Shown one piece after another: positions 20,163-29,243 of a stretch of 64,000 nucleotides of DNA. Position 1 is the stretch's first letter; the number at the start of each line of letters is the position of its first letter. The stretch comes from Flavobacterium fluviale (GTDB lineage: Bacteria > Bacteroidota > Bacteroidia > Flavobacteriales > Flavobacteriaceae). The DNA is taken from contig NZ_CP030261.1 of NCBI RefSeq assembly GCF_003312915.1, positions 1,736,001 to 1,800,000 on the forward strand, in the 5' to 3' direction. A program made the translations under genes and the position numbers. The notes beneath the pieces are model-generated. The model made no database searches and had not been told where the DNA came from. It saw nothing but the letters and a program-made list of their open reading frames with translations.

Positions 20163-20750
20163 ATGGAAATGACATTGAAAACAAATGAAGAACAAGTAAG
20201 AAAGTCGAAATCAGCAAAACTGATTCTTCTTTTCGCAATGGTTAGTATGACCATGATGTTTGCTGGCTTAACAAGTGCATTTGTGGTAAGTAAATCAAGA
20301 GCAGATTGGTTGAAGAATTTTGAGCTTCCTTCTGCATTTTATTGGAGTACAGCTGTAATTATTGGCTGTAGTGTTACTTTTTATTTAGCAAAAAAAGCTA
20401 TTCAAAAAGACAATAGAAGTGCTGTTACTGGATTGCTTTTGGGAACTTTAGCGTTAGGGATTTTATTTGTAGTGTTACAATTTCAAGGATTTGGACAAAT
20501 CGTTGAACAAGGATATTATTTTACAGGAGAAGGTAGTTCAATTACTACAACTTTTCTTTATGTGGTAACAGTTACGCACTTGTTACATTTAGCTGGCGGA
20601 TTAATTTCACTTTTAATTATAATTTATAATCATTTTAAACAAAAATACAATTCGACTCAAACTCTTGGTATAGAACTAGGTGCGATGTATTGGCACTTTT
20701 TGGATTTATTATGGGTATATTTATTTTTATTTTTATTTTTCTTTAAATAA
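20163..20750 (+). CDS. Heme-copper oxidase subunit III (short form)
   Basis: 195 residues with five predicted membrane helices and the subunit III C-terminal pattern THLLHLAGG followed by GAMYWHFLDLLWVYLFLFLF. Subunit III supports proton uptake and stability of cytochrome c oxidase. It begins 2 bp after cyoE, hence the same operon. A second, longer subunit III gene follows directly, an arrangement common in Flavobacteriia. Subunits I and II are not in the window, so they must lie elsewhere. Confidence 0.92.
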   Translation: MEMTLKTNEEQVRKSKSAKLILLFAMVSMTMMFAGLTSAFVVSKSRADWLKNFELPSAFYWSTAVIIGCSVTFYLAKKAIQKDNRSAVTGLLLGTLALGILFVVLQFQGFGQIVEQGYYFTGEGSSITTTFLYVVTVTHLLHLAGGLISLLIIIYNHFKQKYNSTQTLGIELGAMYWHFLDLLWVYLFLFLFFFK

Positions 20751-20792
20751 GAAAAAAACGTAAATTTGGGAACTTTTTAACGAATATCTTTT

Positions 20793-21779
20793 ATGGGAGC
20801 GACAGTTACTACTGCAAACAACGACGAAAAAACTTGGGGAGGCGGTCATGAGATCCAGCCACTAGGATCAAGTTATGGTAAAATGATGATGTGGTTTTTT
20901 ATCGTATCAGATGCCTTAACATTCTCTGGATTTCTAGGAGCTTACGGTTTTTCTAGATTTAAATTTATTGAAACTTGGCCTTTGGCTGATGAAGTGTTTA
21001 CTCACTTTCCATTTATGCATGGTGTTGCGGCTCCAATGTATTATGTAGCTTTAATGACTTTTATTTTGATCTTTTCATCTGTAACAATGGTTTTAGCTGT
21101 TGATGCAGGTCACCAATTGAAAAAGACTAAAGTTGCAATTTATATGTTCTTAACAATTATTGGAGGTATAATTTTCGTTGGTTCTCAAGCTTGGGAATGG
21201 AAAAACTTCATTAAAGGGGAATATGGTGCTGTTGAAACTGTAGGAGGCAGCTTATTACAATTTGTTGATAAAGATGGTAGAAGAGTAGCTCTAGCTGATT
21301 TTGCTGTTAAATTACCAGAACAAAGAGAAGCTCTAACAAGAAGTCATTCAACTTGGTTTGTAGAAGATGCTCAATCTCTTCCAACTTACACAGTTGCTGA
21401 AGTTCAGGAAGGATTTAAAAACCATCCAGAAATTTTAATTAGAACTGAAAAACTTACTGATAAAAAGAAAAAAACTGTTTTATCAAGAGAAGAATCTGAA
21501 GCTCATTTAGCAAATGCTAAATATGTTGTAGAAGGTGCTAACTTGATTAGAAACGAGTATGGTAATAAGTTATTTGCTGATTTCTTCTTCTTCATTACTG
21601 GTTTCCACGGATTCCACGTATTGTCTGGAGTTATCATCAACATCATTATTTTCTTTAATGTATTATTAGGTACTTATGAGAAGAGAAGAAGCTACGAAAT
21701 GGTAGAGAAAGTTGGTTTATACTGGCACTTCGTAGATTTAGTTTGGGTATTTGTATTTACAGTTTTCTACCTAGTTTAA
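20793..21779 (+). CDS. Heme-copper oxidase subunit III with large hydrophilic insertion
   Basis: 328 residues. The N-terminal helices and the C-terminal part (FHGFHVLSGV, YWHFVDLVWVFVFTVFYLV) are typical subunit III. Between them, about residues 141-258, is a charged soluble insertion of roughly 118 residues that ordinary subunit III proteins lack. The surrounding helices remain intact, so the gene looks functional. A TAAATTTG box (20761-20768) lies just upstream, giving it a possible promoter of its own inside the operon. Codon use (GCT/TTA-rich) suggests higher expression than for the preceding gene. It probably belongs to the same oxidase as subunit IV downstream. Confidence 0.92.
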   Translation: MGATVTTANNDEKTWGGGHEIQPLGSSYGKMMMWFFIVSDALTFSGFLGAYGFSRFKFIETWPLADEVFTHFPFMHGVAAPMYYVALMTFILIFSSVTMVLAVDAGHQLKKTKVAIYMFLTIIGGIIFVGSQAWEWKNFIKGEYGAVETVGGSLLQFVDKDGRRVALADFAVKLPEQREALTRSHSTWFVEDAQSLPTYTVAEVQEGFKNHPEILIRTEKLTDKKKKTVLSREESEAHLANAKYVVEGANLIRNEYGNKLFADFFFFITGFHGFHVLSGVIINIIIFFNVLLGTYEKRRSYEMVEKVGLYWHFVDLVWVFVFTVFYLV

Positions 21780-21797
21780 TTTTAGAATTTAATTATT

Positions 21798-22148
21798 ATG
21801 TCACACGAGCACGTATCAAATACAAAAAGAATCTGGTTTGTTTTTGGATTACTTTCATTAGTAACTACAGTAGAAGTTATTTTAGGTATCTACAAACCTG
21901 CATCATTAGAATTTACTCATTTTATCGGTTTGAATTTGTTAAACTGGATTTTCTATATCCTTACAATTTTCAAAGCATATTATATTGTATGGGCATTTAT
22001 GCACATGGAAGGTGAAAAAAGCAGTCTTAGATGGTCTGTTGTATCATCAGTTGTCTTCCTTGTTTTATATTTATTGTTTATTCTATTGACAGAAGGACAT
22101 TATATTTATGGGGTTTTTAAAGATTCTACTATTAAATGGAATTTTTAA
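21798..22148 (+). CDS. Cytochrome c oxidase subunit IV family protein
   Basis: 116 residues with three membrane helices (about 12-32, 43-66, 76-99) and the short hydrophilic ends seen in prokaryotic subunit IV (CyoD/CtaF type). It starts with SHEHVSNTKRIWFVF and has YIVWAFMHMEGE between helices two and three, the family's most conserved stretch. It lies 18 bp after subunit III and is followed by a terminator, so it closes this oxidase operon. Confidence 0.88.
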   Translation: MSHEHVSNTKRIWFVFGLLSLVTTVEVILGIYKPASLEFTHFIGLNLLNWIFYILTIFKAYYIVWAFMHMEGEKSSLRWSVVSSVVFLVLYLLFILLTEGHYIYGVFKDSTIKWNF

Positions 22149-22170
22149 CATGATATTAATTCGAAAAGAG

Positions 22171-22196
22171 TCCCGATAACATCGGGATTTTTTTAT
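22171..22196 (+). terminator. Rho-independent terminator after oxidase subunit IV
   Basis: A 7-bp stem TCCCGAT (22171-22177) with ATCGGGA (22181-22187), AAC loop, and seven T residues. A TATTTTTG box (22194-22201), a candidate -7 element for the next gene, begins within the T-rich tail. Confidence 0.88.
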
Positions 22197-22226
22197 TTTT
22201 GTACCTCAATAATTTCCGTTAATACA

Positions 22227-22868
22227 ATGAAAAAAAATATAGTTCTCTTTGTACTTTTTGTTCTGCCAATTGTAGCTTATTTATTTTTTGCTTCTGGTGT
22301 AAATAGTTTTACAACACTTCCTGTAATAACACCAAAAGTGGCTGATTTTGGAGATTGGAAATCATTAAACGGAAAAAAAGTTTCTCTTGATAAAAAGATA
22401 ACTGTGCTTGGATTCTCGGGTTCGAATATTTTAGAAAACCGAGGAAATTATTTTAACTTAAATGAAAAGATCTATAAACGCTATAATGGTTTTGAGGATC
22501 TTCAGTTTGTAATTTTATGCCCGATTGGGACAGAGAAAGAAGCTCAAAAAATCGTAGATGCTTTATCTCCTTTTACAGATGTAAAAAATTGGAATTTCGT
22601 ATTTGCTTCAAACGAAGAAATCCAAAAATTTTATGACCAGCTTCATTTAAAAGAAAAACTAAATCAAAATCTTGGAACTTCGAATGTTTATATCATAGAT
22701 AAGGATCGCAGTTTAAGAGGACGAAAAGATAAAGAAGAGTATAAGGAAGGTTATGATACTTTTCATCCATCAGAATTAAGTAACGAGATGCTGGATGACT
22801 TCAAAATCATTTTATACGAATACCGCGCAGCTTTAAAGAAAAATCATAACGCTACAAAGCAACTTTAA
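22227..22868 (+). CDS. SCO/thioredoxin-like membrane-anchored protein lacking the CxxxC motif
   Basis: 213 residues with an N-terminal membrane anchor (about 4-22) and a probable thioredoxin-like fold. In the place where SCO proteins have CxxxC, this protein reads LGFSGSNILENRG (about 61-73). Its only cysteine is near residue 98. The C-terminal part includes NVYIIDKDRSLRGRKDKEE, which mirrors the SCO pattern of a nucleophile-distal strand followed by RCRKDEYG in the neighbour. It sits directly before a bona fide SCO gene with 11 bp between them. I infer a degenerate SCO paralogue that may assist the neighbour structurally; the family assignment is by pattern only and copper binding is unlikely. 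Confidence 0.7.
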   Translation: MKKNIVLFVLFVLPIVAYLFFASGVNSFTTLPVITPKVADFGDWKSLNGKKVSLDKKITVLGFSGSNILENRGNYFNLNEKIYKRYNGFEDLQFVILCPIGTEKEAQKIVDALSPFTDVKNWNFVFASNEEIQKFYDQLHLKEKLNQNLGTSNVYIIDKDRSLRGRKDKEEYKEGYDTFHPSELSNEMLDDFKIILYEYRAALKKNHNATKQL

Positions 22869-22879
22869 AATCATTTATA

Positions 22880-23566
22880 ATGTTCAAAAATAAATCATAC
22901 ATAGGGATTTCCTTTATCATTTTGATTTTTGGGATATATGCCATTCCTAAAATTGTTGATCGGGTTAAAAACGGGGAAATTGTAAAAGGAAACCGTTTAG
23001 ATAATGTTGAAGCAAAATCTTCAAAGGAAGCTAAACTTTTAACAATTGGACCAGCTCCAAAGTTTGAATTGACGAACCAGGATAATGTAAAAGTTTCAAA
23101 TGAAACCTATAAAGGGAAAGTGTATGTTTTAGAGTTCTTTTTTACAACATGTCCTTCTATTTGTCCAAAGATGAATATGAGTATGCTTGAGATTGAAAAG
23201 ACTTTTTTTGGTAATCCAAATTTTGGGATTGTTTCTATAACGATAGATCCAAAACATGATACACCTCAAGTTTTAAAAGATCATGCCAAATTGCTGGGTG
23301 TAAAATCTTCAAACTGGAATTTCTTAACTGGGGATAAAAGTGTAATTATGGACTTGTCGAATAAAGGTTTTAATCTTTATGCGGGCGAAAATGACAAAGT
23401 AAGCGGCGGTTTTGAACATTCTGGTTTATTTGCTTTAATTGATAAAGACGGGAATATTCGCTGCAGAAAAGATGAATACGGAAATCCAACTATTTATTAT
23501 GATGGTTTAGACAAAAAAGGAGTCCGAGATATTCAACAGGATATTAAAATTTTATTAGAAGAATAA
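22880..23566 (+). CDS. SCO family copper chaperone
   Basis: 228 residues: an N-terminal anchor (about 7-24) and a thioredoxin-fold domain. The copper-binding cysteines C91 and C95 (TTCPSICPKMN) and the distant histidine H180 (GGFEHSGLF) are all present. SCO proteins deliver copper to, or reduce, the CuA site of cytochrome oxidase subunit II at the outer face of the inner membrane. The location between oxidase subunit genes and a DUF420 gene fits. It overlaps nothing and is 2 bp from the next gene. Confidence 0.93.
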   Translation: MFKNKSYIGISFIILIFGIYAIPKIVDRVKNGEIVKGNRLDNVEAKSSKEAKLLTIGPAPKFELTNQDNVKVSNETYKGKVYVLEFFFTTCPSICPKMNMSMLEIEKTFFGNPNFGIVSITIDPKHDTPQVLKDHAKLLGVKSSNWNFLTGDKSVIMDLSNKGFNLYAGENDKVSGGFEHSGLFALIDKDGNIRCRKDEYGNPTIYYDGLDKKGVRDIQQDIKILLEE

Positions 23567-23568
23567 TA

Positions 23569-24153
23569 ATGGAAGATAATACTTTAGAGAAAAAATACAG
23601 CAAACTTATTGTTGCAGTTTCAATTGTAATTCCGGTTGTTGTGGCAATTTTGTTTGGTGTAAAACTTAAAGATTTTGGTTTTGATGTAGAGCCTTTGTCA
23701 TTTCTGCCTCCTATTTATGCTACTACAAATGGTATTACTGCGGTTGTATTGGTTTGGGCGGTTTTGGCTATTAAAAATGGAAAACAGAAATTACACGAAC
23801 GACTAATGACTTTTGCTATCGCTTTGTCAGTTGCATTCTTGGTTATGTATGTTGCTTATCACATGACTGCTGATTCTACAAAATTTGGAGATTTGAATCA
23901 TGATGGTGTACTTGATGCTGTTGAAAGTGCTAAAGTAGGATCGTTGCGATTGGTATATTTTGTTATTTTAATCACTCATATTTTACTTTCTATCGCAATT
24001 ATTCCATTGGTTTTAATTACGTATGTGAGAGCGCTGGCTCAACGATTTGACAGACATAGAAAGATTGCGAAAATAACATTTCCAATTTGGTTATATGTTG
24101 CTGTAACGGGAGTTGTAGTATTTTTAATGATTTCTCCGTATTATGCTAATTAA
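23569..24153 (+). CDS. DUF420 family membrane protein
   Basis: 194 residues with about five membrane helices and conserved histidines near helix ends (YHMTADSTKFG, VILITHILLS, RFDRHRKIAK). The order of elements (PPIYATTNGITAVVLVWAVLAIKNG first, KITFPIWLYVAVTGVVVFLM last) is typical of DUF420. A Gram-positive relative, CtaM, is required for cytochrome oxidase activity; a role in heme-copper oxidase assembly is inferred from that and from the flanking SCO and oxidase genes. The 3' end overlaps the next gene by 11 bp. Confidence 0.88.
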   Translation: MEDNTLEKKYSKLIVAVSIVIPVVVAILFGVKLKDFGFDVEPLSFLPPIYATTNGITAVVLVWAVLAIKNGKQKLHERLMTFAIALSVAFLVMYVAYHMTADSTKFGDLNHDGVLDAVESAKVGSLRLVYFVILITHILLSIAIIPLVLITYVRALAQRFDRHRKIAKITFPIWLYVAVTGVVVFLMISPYYAN

Positions 24154-24400
24154 ATATAAAAATCAAAAATCGAATTCCAAGTTTCAAACTTTAATCTTTG
24201 GAATTTGTTTTTTCTTTATTGGGATTTCAATAAATGCTCAATGCGCGATGTGCCGTGCAGCTTTATCGGGTGATTCTAATACTAAAAAAGCCGAAGCGGT
24301 AAATGATGGAATTGTTTATTTAATGGTTATTCCATATTTGCTGGTCGTTATTATAGGATATCTAATTTATAGAATGTATAAAAAGAAAAAAGCAGTGTAA
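24143..24400 (+). CDS. Small membrane protein with CxxC after its first helix
   Basis: 85 residues: a hydrophobic N-terminal segment (about 16-31, possibly a cleaved signal ending in NAQ), then CAMCRA (C34, C37), a short polar stretch, a second membrane helix (about 58-78) and a Lys-rich cytoplasmic tail. No named domain recognised. It overlaps the DUF420 gene by 11 bp, closes the SCO/DUF420 cluster and ends inside the terminator stem. The exposed CxxC next to copper-handling genes suggests a metal or redox role in oxidase assembly, but this is inference from context only. Confidence 0.7.
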   Translation: MLIKYKNQKSNSKFQTLIFGICFFFIGISINAQCAMCRAALSGDSNTKKAEAVNDGIVYLMVIPYLLVVIIGYLIYRMYKKKKAV

Positions 24401-24420
24401 TTTACACTGCTTTTTTTTTA
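24391..24420. terminator. Bidirectional terminator between convergent genes
   Basis: Stem GCAGTGTA (24392-24399) with TACACTGC (24403-24410), three-base loop, T run on the plus strand and A-rich flank (T run on the minus strand). It contains the stop codon of the plus-strand gene and lies at the end of the minus-strand DUF4403 gene. Confidence 0.88.
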
Positions 24421-25824
24421 TTTAAGTCCGTTTACCGAAACATTTACAGTTCCGTTTATCTTTATAAAAGCGATTACGGCTTGATTGGTGAGCTGAATTT
24501 TATCGAACTGTATGTCTTCCATTTTTCCGTTTACAAACACACCTGGCATGGGAGAATAGTTTTTTAGATAGTCTGCCATCGTTTTTTTACCTTCTTCTAA
24601 ATTAGGCTGAATAGAATATCTACAGCTTTCTTCCATTTTTCGCAGTACGTATCCCTGTACAAGCCAATTTGCTGTTCGCATTAATTTGCTTTTTGTATCT
24701 AGTACATAATCTAGTTTGTCAAAATAAATTTCCTTTGTTTGCGGATTATATTGAGGAAATCCGTTCAAGTAAAGCATTCCGTTTATAGATCCTAAAACAT
24801 CTAAAGCAATTACCATTTTTCCGTTTTTATGCCAAATAGTAACATTTTTAACAGTTACTTTTTTACTTCCCGATCCAAATTCCTGTCCGGCAAAATTCTT
24901 GGTCATAATCTTGGAGGCATCTACATAGCTTGAAATCGCGGCAATATTAGCAGAAATCTGATTTGGAATTTTGGCAACTGGCTTTAATGCAATTTTGCTG
25001 GCGTTAAATTTAGATTCCGGCTGTTTTCCAACAATAGTCTCCATGTTGCATTTCATCCCCATGTCAAGTAAAAATGAATCATTTTTAAGTTTGGCATTTG
25101 TCGAGTAAATTTCGATAGGAACAATTCGAAGCCAGCTTTCATAAGTGTCGCTCATTTGAAATGGCGTACAGATTTTTTCTACTGCCTGAAGAACGTTAGG
25201 TTTAAAATCCATTGATTTTTCAATTGCTTCGTCTATTTTTTTCTCGAGTTTATCTTTAAAAATAGAGATTGCTGGATTGATCAAATAAGTAATCGGCATG
25301 TTTTTACCAAAAACAGTCATCGTTGGACTTTCGTTCCAATCAAGAGATTTAAATTCTGTTTTTGTAGTAAGTTTCCAATTTGTGAGGGCAGTTTCACTTG
25401 ACAGTGTTATGATTCCGTTTAAGTTGAATTCTCTAACATCGTATAATTCTACACCAAGTTTTTTAGTGCCTATACGGTATTTGATGGTAGCCTTAAGCGG
25501 TAAAATAGTTTTTATTCTTTTATCTCGATTTGAAGGATCATTTTGAATTTTAATAGGCGCTTGTTTCCAGATCTTCATTTCAATGTCATCATCTTCGATA
25601 ATATTGTCCTCATAAATTAATCCATTTAGGATAGCATTAGTTTGGTTTTCGATATCACTAAGCTTAATCGTAATTGGTAAATTGATAAAAGAAGGACTGC
25701 TGTCGTACACTAACGGAATAGCATCATCTGGTTCTGGTTTTAATGTCTCTAATTTTTGAGCGGAAGAACAGCTCGTTAGTACTACAAGTACTGCAAACAT
25801 TGAAAGAATTGAAGAAAGCTTCAT
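24418..25824 (-). CDS. DUF4403 family lipoprotein
   Basis: 468 residues with a lipoprotein signal (VVLTSC, lipid cysteine near residue 19). The body fits DUF4403: an N-terminal half rich in beta strands with FINLPITIKLSDIE and a C-terminal half containing DYVLDTKSKLMRTANWL. Members may resemble lipid-binding tubular (TULIP/BPI-like) proteins, but no function is proven. It is transcribed away from the ABC exporter genes and shares with them a 175-bp AT-rich intergenic region in which I see no further feature. Confidence 0.85.
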   Translation of the reverse strand: MKLSSILSMFAVLVVLTSCSSAQKLETLKPEPDDAIPLVYDSSPSFINLPITIKLSDIENQTNAILNGLIYEDNIIEDDDIEMKIWKQAPIKIQNDPSNRDKRIKTILPLKATIKYRIGTKKLGVELYDVREFNLNGIITLSSETALTNWKLTTKTEFKSLDWNESPTMTVFGKNMPITYLINPAISIFKDKLEKKIDEAIEKSMDFKPNVLQAVEKICTPFQMSDTYESWLRIVPIEIYSTNAKLKNDSFLLDMGMKCNMETIVGKQPESKFNASKIALKPVAKIPNQISANIAAISSYVDASKIMTKNFAGQEFGSGSKKVTVKNVTIWHKNGKMVIALDVLGSINGMLYLNGFPQYNPQTKEIYFDKLDYVLDTKSKLMRTANWLVQGYVLRKMEESCRYSIQPNLEEGKKTMADYLKNYSPMPGVFVNGKMEDIQFDKIQLTNQAVIAFIKINGTVNVSVNGLK

Positions 25825-25999
25825 TAATATGAATTTTTATTACAAGGTAAAATTACGAAAACAATCATATTTTATTAAAAAAGTGTAACAATTAATAAAG
25901 ATTGAAGTCTTATACAAAAGGGTAACGAAATTATTAACTTTTTATTATCATAATTTACTTAATAAAAATGTTATTATTGTCTCAAAATTTAACAATACC

Positions 26000-26701
26000 A
26001 TGATCGAAATTAAAGATTTACACAAATCCTATAAAATGGGAAGTTCAGAGTTGCACGTGTTAAAAGGTATTAATTTTAATATCGAGGAAGGTGAATTAGT
26101 CGCGATCATGGGATCATCTGGTTCTGGCAAATCAACTCTTCTAAATATCCTAGGAATTTTAGATGAAGCCGATTCTGGAAGTTATATTTTAGATAAAACT
26201 CCAATAAAAAAATTAAACGAAACAATTGCTTCAAAATATCGTAATAAATTTTTAGGTTTTGTTTTTCAATCTTTTAACTTAATTAATTACAAATCGGCAC
26301 TAGACAATGTTGCGATGCCATTGTATTATCAAGGGGTTAAAAGAAAAGAGCGATATGAAATTGCAATGAAATATCTTGAAAAAGTAGGTCTTGGGTCTCA
26401 CTCTCACCACTTACCAAATGAGCTTTCAGGAGGGCAGAAACAACGTGTGGCTATTGCAAGGGCATTGGCCTCTAATCCTAAAGTTTTGCTGGCAGATGAA
26501 CCGACAGGAGCTCTTGATACCAAGACGTCTTACGAGGTTATGGAACTGATTCAGGGAATTAATGACGAAGGCAAAACAATTTTGATTGTTACACACGAAC
26601 CTGATATTGCTGCAATGTGCAAAAGAAATGTAGTCCTAAAAGATGGATTAATTATCGATGATAAAAAAGTAGAACAAGTTAGAGCTTCGTCTTATGTTTA
26701 A
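26000..26701 (+). CDS. ABC transporter ATP-binding protein (MacB/LolD type)
   Basis: 233 residues with Walker A GSSGSGKST (about 38-46), Q-loop VFQSFNLI, signature LSGGQKQR (about 142-149), Walker B VLLADEPTGALD and the switch histidine in IVTHEP. It falls in the LolD/MacB/FtsE subgroup that drives mechanotransmission transporters, not classical importers. The stop overlaps the first permease by 8 bp. It presumably powers both permeases encoded next, with the adaptors and TolC protein forming the rest of the machine. Confidence 0.95.
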   Translation: MIEIKDLHKSYKMGSSELHVLKGINFNIEEGELVAIMGSSGSGKSTLLNILGILDEADSGSYILDKTPIKKLNETIASKYRNKFLGFVFQSFNLINYKSALDNVAMPLYYQGVKRKERYEIAMKYLEKVGLGSHSHHLPNELSGGQKQRVAIARALASNPKVLLADEPTGALDTKTSYEVMELIQGINDEGKTILIVTHEPDIAAMCKRNVVLKDGLIIDDKKVEQVRASSYV

Positions 26702-27938
26702 TATTGAACGCTGGCAGGAAATATTTGAAGCCATTTCAAAAAACAGATTAAGAACATTCTTAACTGGAATTTCTGTGGCATCGGGAATTTTTATTTTGGT
26801 GATCCTGCTTGGTGCAGGTAAGGGTCTTCAAAATGGAATTGAAAAACAATTCGAACGCGATGCAGCAGGAATTATAGAGGTTTGGTCTGGTACAACAACT
26901 AAAGAATATAAAGGTTTGAATCCAGGCAGACAAGTACAATTTCGCAATAGCGATTATAATCAGTCTGTTCAGAAATTTGAAGATAAACTAGATTTGAGAG
27001 CTTCTACAAATAATTATTGGGGACAGTCTTTTAGTTATGGAAAAGAATCTGGGAATTATCAGTTTAGAGGAGTTGATCCTGATTATGGAGGAATAGAAAA
27101 TCTGGTTATAGTTCAAGGACGATATATAAATAGTAAAGATTTACAGAATAACGAAAAGGTTGCTGTTATTGGAATGAAAGTAAAGACCGATTTGTTTAAA
27201 GATAAAGAGGCTCTTGGACAGGAAATATTAATTAATAATATCAATTTTAAAGTTGTCGGAATTTTTACAGATCCAGGAGGAGAGCGTGAAGAAGCTAGAG
27301 CTTATCTGCCATTAACAACGGTACAGCGAACTTTTGGAGGAGGAGATAAAATCACTAATTTGTTTTTTACCCTTAAAAAGACAAATGATTATGACGAAGC
27401 ATTGGCACAATCTGAAAAATTTACACAAGACTTAAAAGACTTATTGAAAAGTAAAAATATGGTAGCTCCAGAGGATGACGGCGGAGTTGGAGTTTATAAT
27501 TCGGTTAAAGATGCAAAACAGTTCTACGACTTGAATTTATATATCAGATTGTTTTTTTGGTGGGTGGGTATTTGTACAATAATTGCGGGTGTTGTTGGTG
27601 TGAGTAATATCATGCTGATTATTGTAAAAGAAAGAACAAAAGAAATCGGAATTAGAAAAGCGTTAGGAGCATCTCCATTTTCTATTATCACAATGATACT
27701 TCACGAATCCATTTTTATTACAACAATTGCTGGTTTTGTTGGGCTTTTAGGAAGCTTACTCCTGCTTGAATTTGTTGGACCGATGGTTCAGAGTGAATAT
27801 TTTAGAAACCCGGAAGTTGATTTTAATGTGGCATTAACAACACTATTTCTATTGGTGTTTGCTGGTGCCGTTGCAGGTTTTTTTCCAGCATATAGAGCAG
27901 CTAAAATTAAACCTATTGTAGCACTTAGAGACGAATAG
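26694..27938 (+). CDS. MacB/FtsX-type ABC permease, subunit 1
   Basis: 414 residues: an N-terminal helix (about 20-43), a periplasmic MacB-PCD domain (about 50-275) and three C-terminal helices in an FtsX domain (about 285-410). ERTKEIGIRKALGAS is the conserved cytoplasmic coupling loop. It is the right size for one half of a permease dimer and lacks a fused ATPase domain. The second permease starts 2 bp after it and is its paralogue, so a heterodimer is likely. Confidence 0.93.
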   Translation: MFNIERWQEIFEAISKNRLRTFLTGISVASGIFILVILLGAGKGLQNGIEKQFERDAAGIIEVWSGTTTKEYKGLNPGRQVQFRNSDYNQSVQKFEDKLDLRASTNNYWGQSFSYGKESGNYQFRGVDPDYGGIENLVIVQGRYINSKDLQNNEKVAVIGMKVKTDLFKDKEALGQEILINNINFKVVGIFTDPGGEREEARAYLPLTTVQRTFGGGDKITNLFFTLKKTNDYDEALAQSEKFTQDLKDLLKSKNMVAPEDDGGVGVYNSVKDAKQFYDLNLYIRLFFWWVGICTIIAGVVGVSNIMLIIVKERTKEIGIRKALGASPFSIITMILHESIFITTIAGFVGLLGSLLLLEFVGPMVQSEYFRNPEVDFNVALTTLFLLVFAGAVAGFFPAYRAAKIKPIVALRDE

Positions 27939-27940
27939 TT

Positions 27941-29206
27941 ATGTTTAAAAAAGATAATTGGGACGAGATTTTACAGGCCTTAACGGCCAACCCTTTCAGA
28001 ACTATTCTGACAGCTTTTGGTGTTTTTTGGGGAATATTTATTTTGGTGATTTTACTTGCTGCAGGTAATGGTTTGGAAAATGGCATAAAAAAAGGATTTG
28101 ACGGAATTGCGACAAATACAATGTTTATGTGGAGCCAGACTACCTCTAAAGCTTACAAAGGTTTGCCAAAAACGAGAAGATATGATTTTAGAAACAGTGA
28201 TGTTGCAGCTTTAAAGGCTGCACTGCCGGATTTACTATATGTTTCTCCACGAAATCAATTAGGTGATTTTAATGGAACAAACAATGTGGTTAGAGGAACC
28301 AAAACTTCTTCATTTACGATATATGGAGATTACCCAGAGCTTATAAAACAACAGCCAATGGATATCATCAAAGGCCGGTTTGTAAATCAGCAGGATATTC
28401 AGGAAAAGAGAAAAGTGGCTGTTATTGGTAAGGGAGTTATAAGCGAGCTTTATGGAAAAGAAGAAGAAGCTATAGGGACTTATGTTAAAATTAATGGCAT
28501 AAATTTTATGGTGGTTGGAGTTTATAAATCCAAACAACAAGGCGGAAATGCAGAGCAGGAACAGAAAAATATTTTCATTCCTTTTACAACTTTTCAGCAG
28601 TCTTTTAATTATGGAGACAAAGTAGGATGGATGGCACTTACTGCAAAAGATGAAACTTCTATTACGGAATTAAAACCTAAAATTTTAGAAATAATCAAAT
28701 CATTGCATTCTATAAATCCAACAGATGATAGAGCGGTTGGAAATTTCGATTTGTACGAACAATTTAATAAAGTGCAAAGCTTATTTAATATCCTAAAAGT
28801 GATTGCTTATTTTGTGGGAACACTAGTTTTGATTTCGGGAGTAATCGGGATTTCAAACATCATGCTTATTGTAGTAAAAGAGCGTACAAAAGAAATTGGA
28901 ATAAGAAGAGCATTGGGCGCAACGCCGGGAGCTATTCGCGGACAGATATTATCAGAATCTATATTTTTGACCATAATCTCTGGAATGCTTGGTATTGCCG
29001 TTGCAACTGGAATTATTGCACTTTTAAATCTAGCCTTGGATTCGATGCCTCCGGGAGAAAACACCATGTTTGCTAATCCAAGTGTGGACTTGGGAGTTGT
29101 ATTTGTTGCTTTATTAATATTAGTTGGATCAGGGTTGCTGGCAGGATTTATTCCGGCGCAGACCGCGATCAATGTTAAACCTGTAGATGCTTTAAGAACA
29201 GAATAA
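27941..29206 (+). CDS. MacB/FtsX-type ABC permease, subunit 2
   Basis: 421 residues with the same layout as the preceding permease: one N-terminal helix, a periplasmic domain and an FtsX domain with ERTKEIGIRRALGATPG. The opening phrases WDEILQALTANPFRTILT and WQEIFEAISKNRLRTFLT of the two permeases show they come from a duplication. Together they would form a heterodimeric transmembrane part served by the single ATPase. Confidence 0.93.
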   Translation: MFKKDNWDEILQALTANPFRTILTAFGVFWGIFILVILLAAGNGLENGIKKGFDGIATNTMFMWSQTTSKAYKGLPKTRRYDFRNSDVAALKAALPDLLYVSPRNQLGDFNGTNNVVRGTKTSSFTIYGDYPELIKQQPMDIIKGRFVNQQDIQEKRKVAVIGKGVISELYGKEEEAIGTYVKINGINFMVVGVYKSKQQGGNAEQEQKNIFIPFTTFQQSFNYGDKVGWMALTAKDETSITELKPKILEIIKSLHSINPTDDRAVGNFDLYEQFNKVQSLFNILKVIAYFVGTLVLISGVIGISNIMLIVVKERTKEIGIRRALGATPGAIRGQILSESIFLTIISGMLGIAVATGIIALLNLALDSMPPGENTMFANPSVDLGVVFVALLILVGSGLLAGFIPAQTAINVKPVDALRTE

Positions 29207-29243
29207 ATTATCAATCAAAATAAATCGATTAAACCAAAAACAA

